A stretch of 64,000 nt of DNA from assembly GCF_900187615.1 (NCBI RefSeq), contig NZ_FYDO01000007.1, positions 1 to 64,000 of the forward strand, written 5' to 3'. Positions 17,110 to 25,108 of the stretch are shown in pieces. A program made the position numbers and the translations under genes. Under the pieces are notes generated by a model, which saw only the letters and a list, made by a program, of their open reading frames with translations, did not search any database and had not been told where the DNA came from. Origin of the DNA: Pseudomonas sp. Irchel s3f7 (GTDB lineage: Bacteria; Pseudomonadota; Gammaproteobacteria; Pseudomonadales; Pseudomonadaceae). Position 1 is the stretch's first letter, and each line of letters starts with the position of its first letter.

Positions 17110-17174
17110 ATCGCTGGCAAGCCAGCTCCTACAGGGCGAGTGCTGCCCTTGTAGGAGTCGGCTTGCCGGCGATG
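17110..17174. repeat. REP doublet
   Basis: ATCGCTGGCAAGCCAGCTCC (17110) and TGTAGGAGTCGGCTTGCCGG (from 17150) face each other across 16 bases between two convergent genes. Confidence 0.85.
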
Positions 17175-17180
17175 GCGTCT

Positions 17181-17837
17181 TCAGTCGCGCAGAGTGATTA
17201 CCGGCCAACCACGTTTCTCGGCCTCTGCCCGCAGATTCGGATCCGGATCCACTGCCACTGGATTCGTCACCTGCTCCAACAACGGCAAATCATTCATCGA
17301 GTCGCTATAGAAGTAGCTGTCTTCGAGTGAATGTCCGGTCTCTTCCAGCCAACGATTCAGGCGGGTCACCTTGCCTTCGCGGAAGCACGGCACATCGGTG
17401 CTGCGCCCGGTGTAGCGGCCATCGAGCATTTCGCACTCGGTTGCGATCAGGGTTTCGACGCCCAGGCGCACGGCAATCGGCCCGGTAACAAAACGGTTGG
17501 TCGCGGTGATGATCACCAGTACGTCGCCGGCGTCTCGGTGCTTTTTCAGCAGTTCGAGGGCCTTGGGCAACATGATCGGTTCGATGCAGTCACGCATGTA
17601 GTCGCTGTGCCACTGATCCAGCGTGGCCATCTCGGTACGACCCAGAACCTCCAGGCAGAAATTCAGGTACGCGGCGTTATCCAGCTTTCCGGCCAGGTAG
17701 TCCTGATAGAACTCGTCGTTGCGAGTTTTGTAGGCGAGGGCATCAAGGAAGCCGCGCTCACACAGGTAATCGCCCCAAGCGTGATCACTGTCACCGCCCA
17801 GGAGGGTGTTGTCCAAATCGAATAAAGCCAGGCGCAT
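17181..17837 (-). CDS. HAD-family (IB) phosphatase, probable histidinol-phosphatase
   Basis: A 218-residue HAD-IB hydrolase similar to SerB. The nucleophile motif is [11 protein letters not shown] with Asp7 and acid/base Asp9; motif II is [10 protein letters not shown]; motif IV is [15 protein letters not shown] helical cap lies between motifs I and II. The syntenic gene in P. aeruginosa (PA0335, beside rppH-ptsP) has been reported to encode histidinol-phosphate phosphatase, which would supply the missing HisB-type activity of pseudomonads. I infer the same here; the sequence alone shows only a small-molecule phosphatase. It diverges from rppH. Confidence 0.83.
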   Translation of the reverse strand: MRLALFDLDNTLLGGDSDHAWGDYLCERGFLDALAYKTRNDEFYQDYLAGKLDNAAYLNFCLEVLGRTEMATLDQWHSDYMRDCIEPIMLPKALELLKKHRDAGDVLVIITATNRFVTGPIAVRLGVETLIATECEMLDGRYTGRSTDVPCFREGKVTRLNRWLEETGHSLEDSYFYSDSMNDLPLLEQVTNPVAVDPDPNLRAEAEKRGWPVITLRD

Positions 17838-17980
17838 TGCAGTTACCCGCTGATATGTCTGTAAAAAGGCGACAAGAATACGGTCTTTTCACAAGAGTGC
17901 ACATAAGGTAGGAACCTTCGTTGCCGCCTTCACAACCTTTGTGGAACAATGCGACGACATGCGTTTGCGAGGTTGTTGCC

Positions 17981-18460
17981 GTGATCGACCCCGATGGTTT
18001 TCGCCCCAATGTCGGGATCATTCTGACGAATGACGCCGGCCAGGTGCTATGGGCTCGCCGTATCAATCAAGATGCCTGGCAGTTTCCGCAGGGGGGAATC
18101 AACCCTGAAGAGACGCCGGAGGACGCCTTGTACCGCGAGTTGAACGAAGAAGTGGGCCTTGAGCGCGAAGATGTTGAAATTCTCGCCTGCACCCGGGGCT
18201 GGTTGCGCTATCGTTTGCCGCAACGTCTGGTACGTACCCACAGCCAACCGCTGTGCATCGGCCAGAAACAGAAATGGTTTCTCCTGCGCCTGGTCTCGAA
18301 CGAGCAGCGGGTGCGGATGGATTTGACCGGTAAACCGGAGTTCGATGGCTGGCGCTGGGTCAGTTATTGGTATCCGTTGGGCCAGGTGGTGACATTCAAG
18401 CGCGAGGTGTATCGACGCGCTCTCAAAGAGCTTGCCCCGCGCCTTTTAGCGCGCGACTGA
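17981..18460 (+). CDS. rppH: RNA pyrophosphohydrolase
   Basis: Removes pyrophosphate from 5'-triphosphorylated mRNA, which starts RNase E-dependent decay. The start is the GTG at 17981 ([15 protein letters not shown]), with GAGG at 17969-17972 eight bases upstream; the upstream frame is unlike the family. At 159 residues the length is normal. The Nudix box runs from [14 protein letters not shown] into RELNEEVGL (about residues 38-60), and the downstream QKWFLLRL strand is typical. ptsP begins 22 bp after the stop, the usual gammaproteobacterial rppH-ptsP operon. Confidence 0.96.
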   Translation: MIDPDGFRPNVGIILTNDAGQVLWARRINQDAWQFPQGGINPEETPEDALYRELNEEVGLEREDVEILACTRGWLRYRLPQRLVRTHSQPLCIGQKQKWFLLRLVSNEQRVRMDLTGKPEFDGWRWVSYWYPLGQVVTFKREVYRRALKELAPRLLARD

Positions 18461-18482
18461 CGACGGAGTTCGACCCCGAGCC

Positions 18483-20762
18483 ATGCTCAATACGCTGCGC
18501 AAGATCGTCCAGGAAGTTAACTCCGCCAAGGATCTCAAGGCGGCGTTGGGGATTATTGTGTTGCGCGTCAAAGAGGCCATGGGCAGCCAGGTCTGCTCGG
18601 TCTACCTGCTTGATCCCGAGACCAACCGGTTCGTGCTGATGGCCACCGAGGGCTTGAACAAGCGCTCGATCGGCAAGGTCAGCATGGCCCCCAATGAAGG
18701 TCTGGTTGGCCTGGTCGGCACGCGTGAAGAACCCCTGAACCTCGAAAACGCGGCGGATCACCCGCGCTACCGCTACTTCGCCGAAACCGGGGAAGAACGC
18801 TACGCTTCGTTCCTCGGAGCACCGATCATTCACCACCGCCGCGTCGTCGGCGTGTTGGTCATCCAGCAAAAAGAACGCCGCCAGTTCGATGAAGGTGAAG
18901 AAGCCTTCCTCGTGACCATGAGCGCGCAGCTCGCCGGGGTTATCGCCCACGCTGAAGCCACCGGCTCGATCCGTGGCCTGGGCCGTCAGGGCAAGGGCAT
19001 CCAGGAAGCCAAGTTCGTCGGCGTTCCGGGTTCGCCGGGTGCGGCGGTCGGTACGGCGGTGGTCATGCTGCCACCGGCCGATCTGGACGTGGTGCCCGAC
19101 AAGACCATCACCGACATCGACGCCGAGCTCGGGCTGTTCAAGACCGCCATCGAAGGCGTTCGCGCCGACATGCGCACGTTGTCGGCCAAGCTCGCCACGC
19201 AGTTGCGCCCGGAAGAGCGAGCGTTGTTCGACGTCTACCTGATGATGCTCGACGATGCCGCACTGGGCAGCGAAGTCACCACCGTGATCAAGACCGGCCA
19301 ATGGGCCCAGGGCGCCTTGCGCCAGGTGGTCACCGATCACGTCAACCGTTTCGAATTGATGGACGACGCCTACCTGCGTGAGCGTGCGTCGGACGTGAAG
19401 GACCTCGGTCGCCGTCTGCTCGCCTATCTGCAGGAAGAGCGCCAGCAAACCCTGGTCTACCCCGACAACACCATTCTGGTCAGCGAGGAACTGACGCCGG
19501 CGATGCTCGGCGAGGTGCCCGAAGACAAACTGGTGGGTCTGGTGTCGGTACTCGGCTCGGGCAACTCCCACGTCGCGATCCTGGCCCGGGCCATGGGCAT
19601 TCCGACGGTGATGGGCCTGGTCGACCTGCCGTATTCCAAGGTCGACGGCATCGGCATGATCGTCGACGGTCACCGCGGCGAGGTCTACACCAACCCCAGC
19701 GACGTGTTGCGCAAGCAGTTTGCCGAGGTGGTGGAAGAAGAGAAACAACTGGCCCTGGGCCTCGATGCACTGCGCGATCTGCCGTGTGTCACGGTCGATG
19801 GCCACCGCATGCCGTTGTGGGTCAACACCGGCCTGCTGGCGGATGTGGCGCGGGCGCAGAAGCGTGGTGCCGAAGGCGTTGGCCTGTACCGCACCGAAGT
19901 GCCGTTCATGATCAACCAGCGCTTCCCGAGCGAAAAGGAACAGCTGGCGATCTACCGCGAGCAGCTCGCCGCGTTTCACCCGCAACCGGTGACCATGCGC
20001 AGCCTGGACATCGGCGGTGACAAGGCGCTGTCGTACTTCCCGATCAAGGAAGACAACCCGTTCCTCGGCTGGCGCGGTATTCGCGTCACCCTCGACCACC
20101 CGGAAATTTTCCTGGTGCAGACCCGCGCCATGCTCAAGGCCAGCGAAGGCTTGAACAACCTGCGCATTCTGCTGCCGATGATCTCTGGCACTCATGAACT
20201 CGAAGAGGCCCTGCACCTGATTCACCGGGCCTGGGGTGAAGTGCGTGACGAAGGCACCGATGTGCCGATGCCGCCGATTGGCGTGATGATCGAGATTCCG
20301 GCAGCGGTGTACCAGACCAAGGAACTGGCACGGCAGGTGGACTTCCTCTCGGTCGGCTCCAACGACCTGACCCAATACTTGCTGGCCGTAGACCGCAACA
20401 ACCCGCGGGTGGCCGATCTTTACGACTACCTGCACCCGGCAGTGCTTCAGGCGTTGCAGAATGTGGTGCGTGATGCCCACGCCGAAGGCAAGCCTGTGAG
20501 CATTTGCGGCGAGATGGCCGGTGATCCAGCGGCGGCGGTGCTGTTGATGGCAATGGGCTTCGACAGTCTGTCGATGAACGCCACTAACCTGCCGAAGGTG
20601 AAGTGGATGCTGCGTCAGATCAACCTGAGCAAGGCCAAGGAATTACTCGCCGAGCTGATGACCATCGACAACCCGCAAGTTATCCACAGCTCGCTGCAAC
20701 TGGCGCTGAAGAACCTCGGGTTGGCGCGCATGATCAATCCGACTGCGGTCAAGGCCCTCTGA
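18483..20762 (+). CDS. ptsP: phosphoenolpyruvate-protein phosphotransferase PtsP (EI-Ntr)
   Basis: Enzyme I of the nitrogen PTS; it takes phosphate from PEP and passes it to NPr and then EIIA-Ntr, linking nitrogen and carbon state to potassium and stress control. The 759 residues comprise an N-terminal GAF domain (about 1-160, senses glutamine and 2-oxoglutarate in studied homologues), the PEP-utiliser N domain, the phospho-His loop GSGNSHVAILARAMG and the TIM-barrel PEP-binding domain (RSLDIGGDK, GYRTEVPF-like GLYRTEVPF, ICGEMAGDP). It follows rppH closely and should share its transcript. Confidence 0.97.
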   Translation: MLNTLRKIVQEVNSAKDLKAALGIIVLRVKEAMGSQVCSVYLLDPETNRFVLMATEGLNKRSIGKVSMAPNEGLVGLVGTREEPLNLENAADHPRYRYFAETGEERYASFLGAPIIHHRRVVGVLVIQQKERRQFDEGEEAFLVTMSAQLAGVIAHAEATGSIRGLGRQGKGIQEAKFVGVPGSPGAAVGTAVVMLPPADLDVVPDKTITDIDAELGLFKTAIEGVRADMRTLSAKLATQLRPEERALFDVYLMMLDDAALGSEVTTVIKTGQWAQGALRQVVTDHVNRFELMDDAYLRERASDVKDLGRRLLAYLQEERQQTLVYPDNTILVSEELTPAMLGEVPEDKLVGLVSVLGSGNSHVAILARAMGIPTVMGLVDLPYSKVDGIGMIVDGHRGEVYTNPSDVLRKQFAEVVEEEKQLALGLDALRDLPCVTVDGHRMPLWVNTGLLADVARAQKRGAEGVGLYRTEVPFMINQRFPSEKEQLAIYREQLAAFHPQPVTMRSLDIGGDKALSYFPIKEDNPFLGWRGIRVTLDHPEIFLVQTRAMLKASEGLNNLRILLPMISGTHELEEALHLIHRAWGEVRDEGTDVPMPPIGVMIEIPAAVYQTKELARQVDFLSVGSNDLTQYLLAVDRNNPRVADLYDYLHPAVLQALQNVVRDAHAEGKPVSICGEMAGDPAAAVLLMAMGFDSLSMNATNLPKVKWMLRQINLSKAKELLAELMTIDNPQVIHSSLQLALKNLGLARMINPTAVKAL

Positions 20763-20775
20763 AACGCTGATGGCC

Positions 20776-20864
20776 CATCGCCGGCAAGCCGGCTCCTACA
20801 GAATTGATGAGTTGGCTTATTTTGCGAACGCCACGAAACCTGTAGGAGCCGGCTTGCTGGCGAT
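20776..20864. repeat. REP doublet
   Basis: CATCGCCGGCAAGCCGGCTC (20776) and TGTAGGAGCCGGCTTGCTGG (from 20841) face each other between convergent ptsP and the NRDE gene. Confidence 0.85.
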
Positions 20865-20888
20865 AGCGTCCGCAGTTCCACTGAAAAT

Positions 20889-21635
20889 CTAAACGCTGAT
20901 TTCCACTTCCCCCAAATGCCCGCCATACGGCCCGAAACTCCGCTCGACCATATGCCGCGCCCCATCCGCCTGCACAATCAACGCCGTACTCGCCCGCGTT
21001 CCGTAACTCTGGCTGGCGATAAACACGCTCGACAACAACGTCTCGGTCGCCAGGCCGACGCCAGTGTCCGGAAGATCGGCAAACGGTGCCGTTTGTGCGT
21101 CGCTCAATAACGCCAACAACGCCTGGGGCTGTGGATCTTGCAGCACCTCGCTCAGGGCTGCCTTGGCCTTGAGCAGTTTCGGCCATGGCGTATCCAGCCC
21201 GGCGTTCGACAATCCATAGATCCCCGGCTGCAGCATCACAGCCTCTGAATCCCGCGCATTGAAATGCCAAAGCTCATGACTGTTGCCGATCAGCAAGTTA
21301 AAGCCGGCGTATTCGAGCGAACGTCGGACAACGTCGCCTAAATAGTCGTCGATGGATTGGTCGCCACTGAGAAATCCTGCCACCAGCTCGCCTCGAGACT
21401 TTCGTGAGGGTGGTTGGTGGGGATCGCGAATATTGGTCAGCGCGGCAAAGCGACCGTTGGCGCCGACACCCAACCAGGTGCCGCCCGCTTCAAGGTCGCG
21501 TCCGGCGTGCACATGCGGCGCTTCGGGCCAAGGTGCCAGCGGCAGGCTGGGGCGCGCATAGAACTCATCGCGGTTGGCCGCGACTACCAGCGGCTGGGCA
21601 TGACCCGGTCGCCAGGCAAAAACAATCAGGCACAT
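20889..21635 (-). CDS. NRDE family protein (TANGO2-like)
   Basis: The start at ATG 21635 places Cys at residue 2 (MCLIVFAWRPGHAQPLVVAANRDEFY), as in the NRDE/TANGO2 family, where Cys2 could become an N-terminal nucleophile after Met removal. The signature ANRDEF and GGTWLGV are present; the total is 248 residues. Human TANGO2 has been tied to heme and lipid handling, but the bacterial role is not settled. An upstream extension has no support. It diverges from the TauE/SafE gene. Confidence 0.87.
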   Translation of the reverse strand: MCLIVFAWRPGHAQPLVVAANRDEFYARPSLPLAPWPEAPHVHAGRDLEAGGTWLGVGANGRFAALTNIRDPHQPPSRKSRGELVAGFLSGDQSIDDYLGDVVRRSLEYAGFNLLIGNSHELWHFNARDSEAVMLQPGIYGLSNAGLDTPWPKLLKAKAALSEVLQDPQPQALLALLSDAQTAPFADLPDTGVGLATETLLSSVFIASQSYGTRASTALIVQADGARHMVERSFGPYGGHLGEVEISV

Positions 21636-21766
21636 AGGGGGTCCTAGTGTGTTTTTTGCCCACTCTACGCAGACATCGCTCATCGATCCATCGCCTTGCA
21701 CAGTGGAGCTTGAGGCCATGCATCCGTTACCATGCCGCTCGGTTTCGGGATCAGCGGGGACGCAAA

Positions 21767-22549
21767 ATGGAATTTCTGCTCTATCTGGCGCTGGGTGCCT
21801 GTGCAGGCTTGCTGGCCGGGCTGTTCGGAGTGGGCGGCGGGATCATCATCGTCCCGGTGCTGGTGTTCAGTTTTACCTTGCAGGGGTTTGATCAGTCGAT
21901 CCTGACCCATTTGGCGGTCGGTACCTCCCTGGCGACGATCATCTTCACCTCGATCAACGCCGTGCGTGAGCATCACCGTCGAGGCGCGGTGCGTTGGCCG
22001 ATCTTTGTCTGGATGACGGTCGGCATTCTGGTCGGTGCCGGTTTCGGCGCCCTGACCGCCGAAGCGATCTCTGGGCCGAACCTGCAAAAAATCATCGGTG
22101 TGTTTGCCCTGGTGATTGCCGCGCAGCTGGCGCTGGACGCCAAACCCAAGGCCAGCCGAACGGTGCCGGGTAAACTCGGTCTGACCGTGGCCGGCAGTGT
22201 GATTGGCTGGGCCTCGGCGATTTTCGGGATTGGCGGCGGTTCGCTGACCGTGCCGTTCCTGACCTGGCGCAGCGTGCCGATGCAGCAAGCGGTGGCCACG
22301 TCTTCGGCCTGTGGTCTGCCGATCGCTTTGGCCAGTGCATTAAGTTTCATGATTCTGGGCTGGCACGATCCATTGCTGCCGGCCCATAGTCTCGGTTTCA
22401 TTTATTTACCGGCGCTGCTGGGGATTGCTCTGACCAGCATGGTCTTCGCCCGCTTCGGTGCGCGGCTGGCGCACCATCTGTCGCCAAAGTTGCTGAAAAA
22501 GCTGTTTGCCGCTTTGCTGTTTTGCGTCGGGCTGAGCTTCCTGCTCTGA
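21767..22549 (+). CDS. TauE/SafE family sulfite exporter-like permease
   Basis: The start at ATG 21767 (MEFLLYLALGACAGLLAG), preceded by GCGGGGA, gives 260 residues with eight likely helices. The family duplication is visible: GLFGVGGGIIIVPVLV in the first half and AIFGIGGGSLTVPFLTW in the second. Such permeases export sulfite, sulfoacetate or related organic anions. No sulfonate genes are near, so the substrate is unknown. The gene lies 83 bp before lgt in the same direction, as in P. aeruginosa. Confidence 0.88.
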   Translation: MEFLLYLALGACAGLLAGLFGVGGGIIIVPVLVFSFTLQGFDQSILTHLAVGTSLATIIFTSINAVREHHRRGAVRWPIFVWMTVGILVGAGFGALTAEAISGPNLQKIIGVFALVIAAQLALDAKPKASRTVPGKLGLTVAGSVIGWASAIFGIGGGSLTVPFLTWRSVPMQQAVATSSACGLPIALASALSFMILGWHDPLLPAHSLGFIYLPALLGIALTSMVFARFGARLAHHLSPKLLKKLFAALLFCVGLSFLL

Positions 22550-22632
22550 CGGACGGCGCAATCCTGGCTTAATCCTGGCGTGACAGCGTCGCCTGGGACA
22601 TTTTGAGATTTGAACTCTAACGAGGAGTCGCA

Positions 22633-23439
22633 ATGCTGCCTTACCCGCAGATCGACCCGGTGGCCCTGGCCATCGGTCCGCTGAAAATCCACTGGTACGG
22701 TCTGATGTATCTGGTCGGTATCGGTGGCGCCTGGCTGCTGGCGTCGCGCCGGTTGAACCGCTTCGACCCGACCTGGACCAAGGAGAAACTCTCCGACATG
22801 GTGTTCTGGATGTCGATGGGCGTGATCCTCGGCGGACGTCTGGGTTATGTGCTGTTCTACGACCTGAGTGCCTACCTCGCCAACCCGCTGCTGATTTTCG
22901 AAGTGTGGAAGGGCGGCATGTCGTTCCACGGCGGTTTCATCGGTGTGATGCTGGCGGCGTTGTGGTTCGGTAAAAAGAACAACAAGTCGTTCTTCCAACT
23001 GATGGATTTTGTTGCGCCGATGGTGCCGATTGGCCTGGGTGCCGGGCGCATCGGCAACTTCATCAACGCCGAGTTGTGGGGCAAGGCAACCGATGTGCCG
23101 TGGGCGATGGTCTTTCCGACCGATCCGGCGCAATTGGCGCGTCACCCGTCGCAGCTGTATCAATTCGCCCTCGAAGGCGTGGCGCTGTTCCTGATTCTGT
23201 GGCTGTTCTCGCGCAAGCCGCGACCCACCATGGCGGTATCGGGGATGTTCGCGCTGTTCTATGGCATCTTCCGTTTCATCGTCGAATTCGTCCGCGTGCC
23301 GGATGCGCAACTGGGCTATCTGGCCTGGAACTGGCTGACCATGGGCCAGGTGCTGTGCGTGCCGATGATCCTCGGCGGGCTGTTCCTGATCTGGCTGGCG
23401 TATCACCGCGCTCCGGCGACTCCAGCGGCAGCGGTATAA
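22633..23439 (+). CDS. lgt: prolipoprotein diacylglyceryl transferase
   Basis: Transfers diacylglycerol from phosphatidylglycerol to the lipobox cysteine of prolipoproteins in the inner membrane. The 268 residues have about seven helices; the Lgt signature is [17 protein letters not shown] and the conserved SFHGGFIG carries the essential His. AGGAG precedes the ATG. It is followed by a hairpin and then thyA, the usual lgt-thyA pairing. Confidence 0.97.
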   Translation: MLPYPQIDPVALAIGPLKIHWYGLMYLVGIGGAWLLASRRLNRFDPTWTKEKLSDMVFWMSMGVILGGRLGYVLFYDLSAYLANPLLIFEVWKGGMSFHGGFIGVMLAALWFGKKNNKSFFQLMDFVAPMVPIGLGAGRIGNFINAELWGKATDVPWAMVFPTDPAQLARHPSQLYQFALEGVALFLILWLFSRKPRPTMAVSGMFALFYGIFRFIVEFVRVPDAQLGYLAWNWLTMGQVLCVPMILGGLFLIWLAYHRAPATPAAAV

Positions 23440-23444
23440 AATTC

Positions 23445-23471
23445 GAACCCCGCAGCGATGGTTGCGGGTTC
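23445..23471 (+). terminator. lgt-thyA intercistronic hairpin
   Basis: GAACCCCGCA (23445-23454) pairs with TGCGGGTTC (23463-23471) with one bulged C and an eight-base loop. No T-run follows, so it is a weak terminator at best; it could be a processing or attenuation point between lgt and thyA. Confidence 0.45.
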
Positions 23472-23488
23472 AAGGACACAGGTAATTC

Positions 23489-24460
23489 ATGAAGCAATAT
23501 CTCGAACTGGTCGCCCACGTCATCAAGAACGGCACCAAACAGGCCAACCGCACGGGCGTGAACACCATCAGCTTTCCTGGCGCGATGCTGCGTTATGACT
23601 TGCAGGAAGGTTTCCCGGCGATCACCACGCGCAAGATGGCCTTCAAGTCGGCCGTCGGCGAAATGTGCGGATTCCTGCGTGGGGTGAACAACGCCGCCGA
23701 ATTCCGTGCGTTGGGCTGCAAGGTCTGGGACCAGAACGCCAACGAAAACGCCCAGTGGCTGGCCAACCCGTTCCGTCAGGGCGAAGACGACCTCGGCGAG
23801 ATCTACGGCGTGCAATGGCGCAAGTGGCCGGCGTACAAGCAGATCCCGGTCAGCAACCCGGCTGCCATCGAGCAGACCCTGAGCCAGGGCTATCGCCAGA
23901 TTGCCGAAGGTGAAGAAAACGGCCAGGCCTACGTGGTGCTGTACAAAGCCATTGACCAGGTTCGCCAGTGCATCGACACCATCATCAAGGACCCGGGCAG
24001 CCGCCGCATCCTGTTCCACGGCTGGAACTGCGCGCAACTCGATGAAATGGCCCTGCCGCCGTGCCATCTGCTGTACCAGTTCCACCCGAACGTCGAGACC
24101 AAAGAGATTTCTCTGACCCTCTACATCCGTTCCAACGACCTGGGCCTTGGCACGCCGTTCAACCTCACCGAAGGCGCTGCGCTGCTGAGCCTGATCGGTC
24201 GCCTGACCGGTTACACGCCGCGCTGGTTCACCTATTTCATCGGTGATGCCCACGTCTACGAAAACCACCTGGACATGCTCAACGAACAGCTCAAGCGTGA
24301 GCCGTTCCCGATGCCGAAACTGGTGATTTCCGACCGCGTGCCGGAGTTTGCCAAGACGGGTGTTTATCAGCCGGAATGGCTGGAGCGGGTGGAGCCGAGC
24401 GATTTCTCGCTGGAAGGTTACGAACACCACGCGCCGATGACGGCGCCGATGGCGGTCTGA
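23489..24460 (+). CDS. thyA: thymidylate synthase (long form)
   Basis: Methylates dUMP to dTMP using methylenetetrahydrofolate. The active-site cysteine is in [13 protein letters not shown], and [26 protein letters not shown] is the typical folate and nucleotide end. At 323 residues it is about 60 longer than the E. coli form (264); the extra sequence lies in the first half, around [20 protein letters not shown] and [15 protein letters not shown] [25 protein letters not shown] believe other fluorescens-group genomes share this form. folA, which regenerates the folate, lies 13 kb downstream. Confidence 0.95.
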   Translation: MKQYLELVAHVIKNGTKQANRTGVNTISFPGAMLRYDLQEGFPAITTRKMAFKSAVGEMCGFLRGVNNAAEFRALGCKVWDQNANENAQWLANPFRQGEDDLGEIYGVQWRKWPAYKQIPVSNPAAIEQTLSQGYRQIAEGEENGQAYVVLYKAIDQVRQCIDTIIKDPGSRRILFHGWNCAQLDEMALPPCHLLYQFHPNVETKEISLTLYIRSNDLGLGTPFNLTEGAALLSLIGRLTGYTPRWFTYFIGDAHVYENHLDMLNEQLKREPFPMPKLVISDRVPEFAKTGVYQPEWLERVEPSDFSLEGYEHHAPMTAPMAV

Positions 24461-24479
24461 AGCCGTACCGCCATCCAAA

Positions 24480-24559
24480 TGTAGGCGCTGCCGGAGGCTG
24501 CGATCTTTTGATCTTGCTTTTCAAAATCAAAAGATCGCAGCCTCCGGCAGCTCCTACAG
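24480..24559. repeat. long palindrome of the second REP family (GCTGCGATCTTTT type)
   Basis: TGTAGGCGCTGCCGGAGGCT ... GATCTTTTGATC opens at 24480 and its mirror, ending GCCTCCGGCAGCTCCTACA, closes at 24559. The near-perfect arms meet around TTGCTTTTCAAAATC. This family differs from the GCGAT REPs and recurs at 47063 and 63005. It lies between the convergent thyA and cadR. Confidence 0.88.
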
Positions 24560-24574
24560 GGGGGTGCGGTGTTC

Positions 24575-25024
24575 TTAGTGGCCGTGACTGCGGCCTACAT
24601 GGGAATGCTCCACCTCTGTCGCCACAACCCCGCCACTGACTTCCAAGCGCTGCAAAATCCCGCATTGATCGGCATCCGGCCCTTCGCCGCAACGACGGCG
24701 CAGGTCGAGCAGTTGCGTCTGCAAGGCCAGCAAACCGTCGATTCGCGCCTTCACATGGTGAATGTGTTCATCGATCAGCGCATTCACGCTTTCGCACTGG
24801 TCCTGCGGGCTGTCGCGGAACGCCAGCAGGCTGCGGATCTCTTCGAGCGTCATGTCGAGGGTGCGGCAGTTGCGGATAAAGGTCAGGCGTTCGGCGTGGG
24901 CCTGGGTATAAACGCGGTAATTTCCATCGCTGCGGGCAGGCTCTGGCAACAGGCTTTCGCGCTCGTAATAACGGATCGTCTCTACGGCGCAGTCCGTGAG
25001 CTTCGCCAGTTCTCCAATCTTCAT
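24575..25024 (-). CDS. cadR: Cd(II)/Pb(II)-responsive MerR-family regulator
   Basis: The start at ATG 25024 (MKIGELAKLTDCAVETIRYY) gives 149 residues. An N-terminal MerR helix-turn-helix and wing (residues 1-70) is followed by a dimerisation helix. Metal-binding cysteines stand in DQCESVN, RRCGEG and DQCGILQ, and the C terminus is His-rich (EVEHSHVGRSHGH), the hallmark of CadR. It should bind the operator at 25051-25071 and twist the promoter of cadA when cadmium binds. It diverges from cadA. Confidence 0.93.
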   Translation of the reverse strand: MKIGELAKLTDCAVETIRYYERESLLPEPARSDGNYRVYTQAHAERLTFIRNCRTLDMTLEEIRSLLAFRDSPQDQCESVNALIDEHIHHVKARIDGLLALQTQLLDLRRRCGEGPDADQCGILQRLEVSGGVVATEVEHSHVGRSHGH

Positions 25025-25047
25025 GACGGCAATCTCCAAATCGGGGC

Positions 25048-25078
25048 TTGACCCTATAGTGGCTACAGGGTCTTAACT
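25048..25078 (+). promoter_or_regulatory. cadA promoter with CadR operator
   Basis: A -35 box TTGACC (25048-25053) and -10 box TTAACT (25073-25078) are 19 bp apart, the overlong spacer used by MerR-type activators. Between them lies a dyad from 25051 to 25071 with arms ACCCTATAG and CTACAGGGT, which resembles the known CadR site of P. putida. Confidence 0.88.
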
Positions 25079-25108
25079 AGGCAACAGGCACTCTTATGGA
25101 CGAACCCA

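Noticed and set aside
18423..20480. Minus-strand open frame opposite ptsP
   Set aside because: Shadow of a highly conserved gene; composition is typical of antisense reading.
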